34,673 bases of DNA from JACVCK01 sp041940385 (lineage in GTDB: Bacteria; Planctomycetota; Phycisphaerae; Phycisphaerales; UBA1924). This document shows positions 30,017-34,673 of this stretch, piece after piece. The notes beneath the pieces were generated by a model. That model made no database searches. It was given only the letters and a program-made list of their open reading frames with translations, and had not been told where the DNA came from. Positions within the stretch are counted from its first letter, which is position 1. Every line of letters starts with the position of its first letter. A program made the translations under genes and the position numbers. The stretch spans positions 1-34,673 of the forward strand of contig JBGTSD010000024.1 of assembly GCA_041940385.1 (NCBI GenBank), given 5' to 3'.

Positions 30017-30539
30017 GCGATTCCGGCTCGCGCGCCGACACGCGCGCATAGCCGACGTAGCGCGAGCGCCCCGGCGCATCGCCCTCCAGCTTGCGCACGA
30101 CCAGCGCCTCGAGCCTCTCGCCTCCCGGTGCGGGGCCCGCGTGGCGACGAACCGCCTCGCGCGCCGCGGAGATCGCCTTTGCCCGCGCATCGCTGAGGTC
30201 CCGCCCCATCGCCTCCACCGTCAGCACGACGCGCCCGTCCTCCGACCGCGGCTCGGCAAGCCACCAGATCGGCCGGCCGTCCGGACGCCAGAAGCTCTCC
30301 GAATCGCTCGAGGCATCAGCAGTGTCAGCGCCGATCGGTTCGGCCGGCGTGTCCGAGGGCGCCGCCAGATCGACGGGCGGTCCGGCGACCAGCGCCGGGT
30401 CGAGCGGCTCCTCGACGAGCGCCGCGTCGACCTCGGCCTCCGCCTCGGCGACTGGTTCCATCGCGGCGTCGTTGGACGCACAGCCCCCGGCGAGCACGGC
30501 GATGAGCGCGAGCGTGATGAAATCAGTCGGGGGGCGCAC
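30006..30539 (-). CDS. Lipoprotein, function unknown
   Basis: 177 aa. GTG start MRPPTDFITLALIAVLAGGC with the lipobox LAGGC (Cys20), so the mature protein is likely lipid-anchored at the envelope. An acidic, Ala/Pro/Glu-rich linker (about 25-85) is followed by a small C-terminal domain of about 85 residues (WWLAEPRSEDGRVVLTVEAM, DARAKAISAAREAVRRHAG, SRYVGYARVSAR), resembling LPP20/SIMPL-like lipoprotein domains in its strand-helix pattern, though this is uncertain. An upstream in-frame extension (to 30617) has no signal-peptide logic and was rejected. The 3' end overlaps the convergent MBL gene by 11 bases. It is divergent from the bPH2 pair. Confidence 0.78.
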   Translation of the reverse strand: MRPPTDFITLALIAVLAGGCASNDAAMEPVAEAEAEVDAALVEEPLDPALVAGPPVDLAAPSDTPAEPIGADTADASSDSESFWRPDGRPIWWLAEPRSEDGRVVLTVEAMGRDLSDARAKAISAAREAVRRHAGPAPGGERLEALVVRKLEGDAPGRSRYVGYARVSAREPESLSP

Positions 30540-30544
30540 GGAGT

Positions 30545-30550
30545 TATGAT
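30545..30550 (+). promoter_or_regulatory. -10-like box TATGAT before the bPH2 pair
   Basis: TATGAT lies 47 bases before the ATG at 30598 (32 before a GTG at 30583), in the short divergent gap with the lipoprotein gene. No clear -35. Confidence 0.35.
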
Positions 30551-30597
30551 CCGCAGGGATTCGGTGAAGGCAAACGGTTCTCGTGCGGAAGGATGGC

Positions 30598-31140
30598 ATG
30601 AACAGCCCCGGCCCCACCCCAAGCGGTTCGCAGCCCGCCGCCCGTCGGTTCGACCCGGCGTCGATCGAGCGTCCCGAGCCGCAGCTCCTGACGTACTACG
30701 CCCTCTGCGCGGCGTGCACGGTGATCGGATTCCCGTTCGTCTTCATCCCGCTGTGGATGAAGTACATCACGCTGCGCTACAAGCTCGATGACGAGGGCGT
30801 GTCGATGGCGTGGGGCGTGCTCTTCAAGAAGGAAGTGCACCTGACCTACCGGCGGATCCAGGACATCCACGTCACGCGCAACCTCTTCCACCGCTGGCTC
30901 GGCCTCGCGTCGATCGCGGTGCAGACGGCGTCGGGCTCCTCCGGCGCCGAGATGACCATCGAGGGCGTCGCCGCGCCCGAGGCGCTGCGCGACTTCCTCT
31001 ACACCAAGATGCGCGGCGCCCGTGGCGACGACGATCAACCCGAGGGCGCGCCCGCCGAGAAGGACGACGCCCTCGCGCTGCTCCACGAGATCCGTGACGA
31101 GCTGCGCGCGACGCGCGCAGCGCTGGAGCGCCGGGCATGA
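30598..31140 (+). CDS. bPH2-domain membrane protein (YdbS/YdbT-like), first of pair
   Basis: 180 aa. One or two membrane segments (LLTYYALCAACTVIGFPFVF, about 29-55) followed by a bacterial PH-like domain of the bPH2 type (YKLDDEGVSMAWGVLFKKEV, LTYRRIQDIHVTRNLFHRWLG, here quoted as LTYRRIQDIHVTRNLFHRW, then LGLASIAVQTAS and AEMTIEGVAAPEALRDFLY), with the family pattern RIQ-D/N-I-x-V and a GL-xx-x-x-x-T-A segment. The C-terminus is a short charged helix. The ATG at 30598 was chosen over GTG 30583; both are in frame. The stop overlaps the next ATG (ATGA at 31137-31140), so the two PH proteins are coupled. Function not known; in Bacillus, YdbS/YdbT pairs give some resistance to lantibiotics. Confidence 0.85.
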   Translation: MNSPGPTPSGSQPAARRFDPASIERPEPQLLTYYALCAACTVIGFPFVFIPLWMKYITLRYKLDDEGVSMAWGVLFKKEVHLTYRRIQDIHVTRNLFHRWLGLASIAVQTASGSSGAEMTIEGVAAPEALRDFLYTKMRGARGDDDQPEGAPAEKDDALALLHEIRDELRATRAALERRA

Positions 31141-31889
31141 GCGGGCACAGCGAATCCGCCGCGGCGTGGATCTACTCCGGCCTCTGGTCCGGCATCGTCC
31201 GCTGGCTGCGCGTGCCGCCCGAGCCGCCGACGCTGCCGCCGGCGCAGGGCGAGGAGGTCCGCTCGTTCCGCCCGGCCGACGGCTTCCTGCGCTACCTCAA
31301 GTTCTGGTTCTGGATCGCGCTCCTGCCAATGGACATCGGCATCGTCTTCGCGTGGATCATCATCTTCACGGTCAACTCCGAGGTTGCGTGGTGGCTGCTG
31401 GCGCCCGCGCTCATCCTCGCCGTCGTGCCCGACGTGATCGCCTACGTCGCGATCCACCTGCGCTACGACACGACGTGGTATGTCATGAGCGGGCGGAGCC
31501 TGCGCATCCGGCGCGGCGTGTGGAAGATCCACGAGACGACCATCACCTACGAGAACATCCAGAACGTCAAGGTCGCGCAGGGCCCTGTGCAGCGAAAGTT
31601 CGGCATCGCGACGGTCGTCGTCGAGACCGCGGGCGGCGGATCGGGCGGCCAGCCTGGTCACGGCGGTGGCGCCGCGCTCAATCAGGGCCACCTCGAGGGC
31701 CTCGAGAACGCGCACCAGATCCGCGACCTCATCATGACCAAGGTGCGTGCGTCTACCTCGGCGGGTCTCGGCGACGAGCGCCACGACCATCGCGCGGCGT
31801 CCAAGGGGCACACCCCGGCGCAATTGGAGGCGCTCCGAGCAATCCGAGACGAAGCGAAGGCGCTGCGCCTCGCCGCTACTCGGCCGTGA
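31137..31889 (+). CDS. bPH2-domain membrane protein (YdbS/YdbT-like), second of pair
   Basis: 250 aa. Two membrane segments (FWFWIALLPMDIGIVFAWII, about 56-80; WWLLAPALILAVVPDVIAYV, about 85-106) precede a bPH2 domain: YDTTWYVMSGRSLRIRRGVW, ETTITYENIQNVKVAQGPVQ, FGIATVVVETAGGGSGG. The ENIQNVKV segment matches the family pattern of its neighbour (RIQDIHV), so the pair are likely paralogues with complementary roles. The C-terminal 50 residues are charged (EALRAIRDEAKALRL) and helical. Its stop lies 14 bases inside the convergent nrdR gene. Probably translated in coupling with the first PH gene. Confidence 0.85.
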   Translation: MSGHSESAAAWIYSGLWSGIVRWLRVPPEPPTLPPAQGEEVRSFRPADGFLRYLKFWFWIALLPMDIGIVFAWIIIFTVNSEVAWWLLAPALILAVVPDVIAYVAIHLRYDTTWYVMSGRSLRIRRGVWKIHETTITYENIQNVKVAQGPVQRKFGIATVVVETAGGGSGGQPGHGGGAALNQGHLEGLENAHQIRDLIMTKVRASTSAGLGDERHDHRAASKGHTPAQLEALRAIRDEAKALRLAATRP

Positions 31890-32373
31890 ACAGCCGCTGC
31901 TGGTTCTTCACGTCGCGCACCCGCGCTTCCAGTTCTTCCGCGTGTCGGCGCATTTCGCCGACGGAGTTGAACTGATAGTGCTCGCTGGCGAAGCGGACGT
32001 AGGCGACCTCGTCGAGGTCCTTGAGCCGCTGCATGACCTTCTCGCCGATCACCGACGAGGGAACCTCGCGGTCGAAGTCGCGATGGACTTCTTCATCGAC
32101 GGCGTCCACGACGGCGGACTTGGCGTCTTCCGGGATGGCGCGCTTGCCGCAGGCGAGCTGCACGCCGCGCATGATCTTCTCGCGATCGAAGGGCACGCGC
32201 GAGCCGTCGCGCTTGATGACCACCAGGCCCGCGGTCTCCTCGACCCGCTCGTAGGTCGTGAAGCGCTTCTCGCAGACGTTGCACTGCCGGCGCCGGCGGA
32301 CGACCTTGCCGCCGTCGGAAGCGCGCGAGTCGATCACCCGGTCGTCGTTGGCGCTGCAGTACGGACAGATCAT
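31876..32373 (-). CDS. nrdR: Transcriptional repressor NrdR
   Basis: 165-aa ATP/dATP-sensing repressor of ribonucleotide reductase genes. The zinc ribbon is complete: C3, C6, C31 and C34 (MICPYC ... QCNVC). The ATP-cone follows (VVIKRDGSRVPFDREKIMRG, then the helix LACGKRAIPEDAKSAVVDAV), and the rest has the family end VAYVRFASEHYQFNSVGEMR. The ATG at 32373 follows from the zinc ribbon being at the N-terminus; the frame upstream (to 32499) is not conserved. It overlaps the 3' end of the second bPH2 gene by 14 bases and is divergent from thrS. No ribonucleotide reductase gene or NrdR box was seen in the window. Confidence 0.94.
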   Translation of the reverse strand: MICPYCSANDDRVIDSRASDGGKVVRRRRQCNVCEKRFTTYERVEETAGLVVIKRDGSRVPFDREKIMRGVQLACGKRAIPEDAKSAVVDAVDEEVHRDFDREVPSSVIGEKVMQRLKDLDEVAYVRFASEHYQFNSVGEMRRHAEELEARVRDVKNQQRLFTAE

Positions 32374-32518
32374 GCCCCGGTCCCCCGCTCCATCAGCGAC
32401 CAGGGCGCCGCCTTCTGCGTGAGCGGCCGGCGACTCCGGATGATGGGGGCTTGCGTGGGCACGACGCCATATGTTGCGGCGCCGGGTCGGCCGGGTCAAA
32501 CCCTTCCGGGCGTCGGTC

Positions 32519-32524
32519 TACAAT
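32519..32524 (+). promoter_or_regulatory. -10-like box TACAAT next to the thrS start
   Basis: TACAAT ends 9 bases before the thrS ATG at 32534, with no Shine-Dalgarno between. No T-box leader is present; the upstream gap is only 160 bases. Confidence 0.5.
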
Positions 32525-32533
32525 CGCCTCCCC

Positions 32534-34225
<1,692 letters not shown>

Positions 34226-34249
<24 letters not shown>

Positions 34250-34673
34250 AAGGCAGGGCGGCTCGCCCAGTTTGGTGTGAACGATTTCGGGGCGCGTCCT
34301 GCCCGAAAGGTCCACGTCCTCGGCCAACCCCATCCAGGCCGGCGCCGAATAGCCCGGCGCATCGACATGGCGGTAGAGGATGCAGGTGTCGTAGGTGAAC
34401 TGGTTCGGATCAGTGGGATGGGGAATGAACCGGTGCAGGAACACTGCTTCGGGATGGCAACCGATCTGCACGTTGGGGAAGATCGAAGAGACCACCGAGT
34501 CCGAAAGCTGGCTGTCGCTGAAGCGCTCATAGCGCAGCCCAAGCTGTTCCGAGCGGCGGCGTTTGGCCTGCTGCACGGCCGCGCGAGTCTCGCGCGCGGT
34601 GCCGGTGAAGGTCGATGGGTCAATACCGGCGTCGCGCAGCATCATCTGGATACCGGGATTGACCGATTCCTGA
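34226..34673 (-). pseudogene. Partial Rieske-type aromatic-ring-hydroxylating dioxygenase alpha subunit
   Basis: On the minus strand, about 149 residues run from the window edge (5' end beyond it; the Met at 34645 is internal) to the join. QESVNPGIQMMLRDAGIDPS, FTGTARETRAAV, FPNVQIGCHPEAVFLHRFIP, HPTDPNQFTYDTCILYRHVD and the end LGEPPCLGEVLDQDA match the C-terminal catalytic domain of alpha subunits, which hold the mononuclear iron. The Rieske centre is not in view. The fragment has lower GC and different codon choice (for example ATC/GGG/TCA mixed in) than the rest of the window. It stops abruptly at the ThrRS-like part, so it is best treated as a fragment from another locus or organism. Confidence 0.7.

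Noticed and set aside
32374..32533. T-box leader for thrS
   Set aside because: The gap to nrdR is 160 bases and the -10-like box lies 9 bases from the ATG, leaving no room for a leader; no T-box sequence seen.

Overview
The window is a strongly GC-rich chromosomal segment. Its gene content points to a planctomycete, most likely of the Phycisphaerae type. The signs are a secreted protein ending in dockerin repeats, an HU-like protein with a Lys/Ala-rich tail, several small conserved proteins of the kind seen in planctomycetes, and core genes scattered in small groups instead of classical operons. The lineage call is inference from family knowledge; no rRNA is present.

Layout, left to right. 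(1) 1-6616, plus strand: 3' part of topA, a ClC-type chloride transporter with CBS domains, rnpA-yidD (overlapping), a TetR regulator and a NifS/IscS-type cysteine desulfurase. (2) 6620-6822: a palindromic REPIN/MITE-like repeat. (3) 6860-8577: an orphan nuoC and a TIM-barrel-like protein (minus), then a small conserved protein (plus). (4) 8619-10772: terminator, leader, rpsB and tsf, closed by a bidirectional terminator. (5) 10774-19933, minus strand: a long co-directional run of rpoZ, coaC, a membrane protein, a 102-aa protein, a GT5-like glycosyltransferase, and then a compact cassette of a WXG100-like protein, a coiled-coil protein, a second small WxD...F protein and a 1291-aa membrane-anchored FtsK/SpoIIIE ATPase. 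(6) 20169-22246, plus: a DUF3553-like protein, a small coiled-coil protein, thpR and tRNA-Ser(GCU) with a strong terminator. (7) 22268-25285, minus: a membrane-anchored protein, an FKBP isomerase and a secreted dockerin protein. (8) 25778-30016, plus: HU-like protein, uppS, cdsA, a C4 zinc-ribbon coiled-coil protein and a Tat-exported metallo-beta-lactamase-fold protein. (9) 30006-32373: a lipoprotein (minus), a pair of bPH2 membrane proteins (plus) and nrdR (minus). (10) 32534 to the end: thrS, which is interrupted at about 34226-34249 and joined to part of an unrelated Rieske-type dioxygenase gene on the opposite strand.

The most interesting biology is the FtsK/WXG cassette at 10774-15677. 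It looks like a reduced type VII secretion-like (ESX/Yuk-like) system: one three-module ATPase whose membrane anchor lies between coiled coils, two tiny helical-hairpin proteins sharing a TWxD-x5-F signature, and a coiled-coil partner. No EccB/D/E-, EsaA- or mycosin-like component is visible. A second theme is transcription: at least eight genes have a TAnnnT- or GAnnAT-like -10 box ending only 6-10 nt before the start codon, which suggests leaderless or near-leaderless mRNAs, while other genes carry ordinary Shine-Dalgarno sequences. The end of the window is most simply read as a chimeric join, so the last ~420 bases should not be used to describe this genome until checked.
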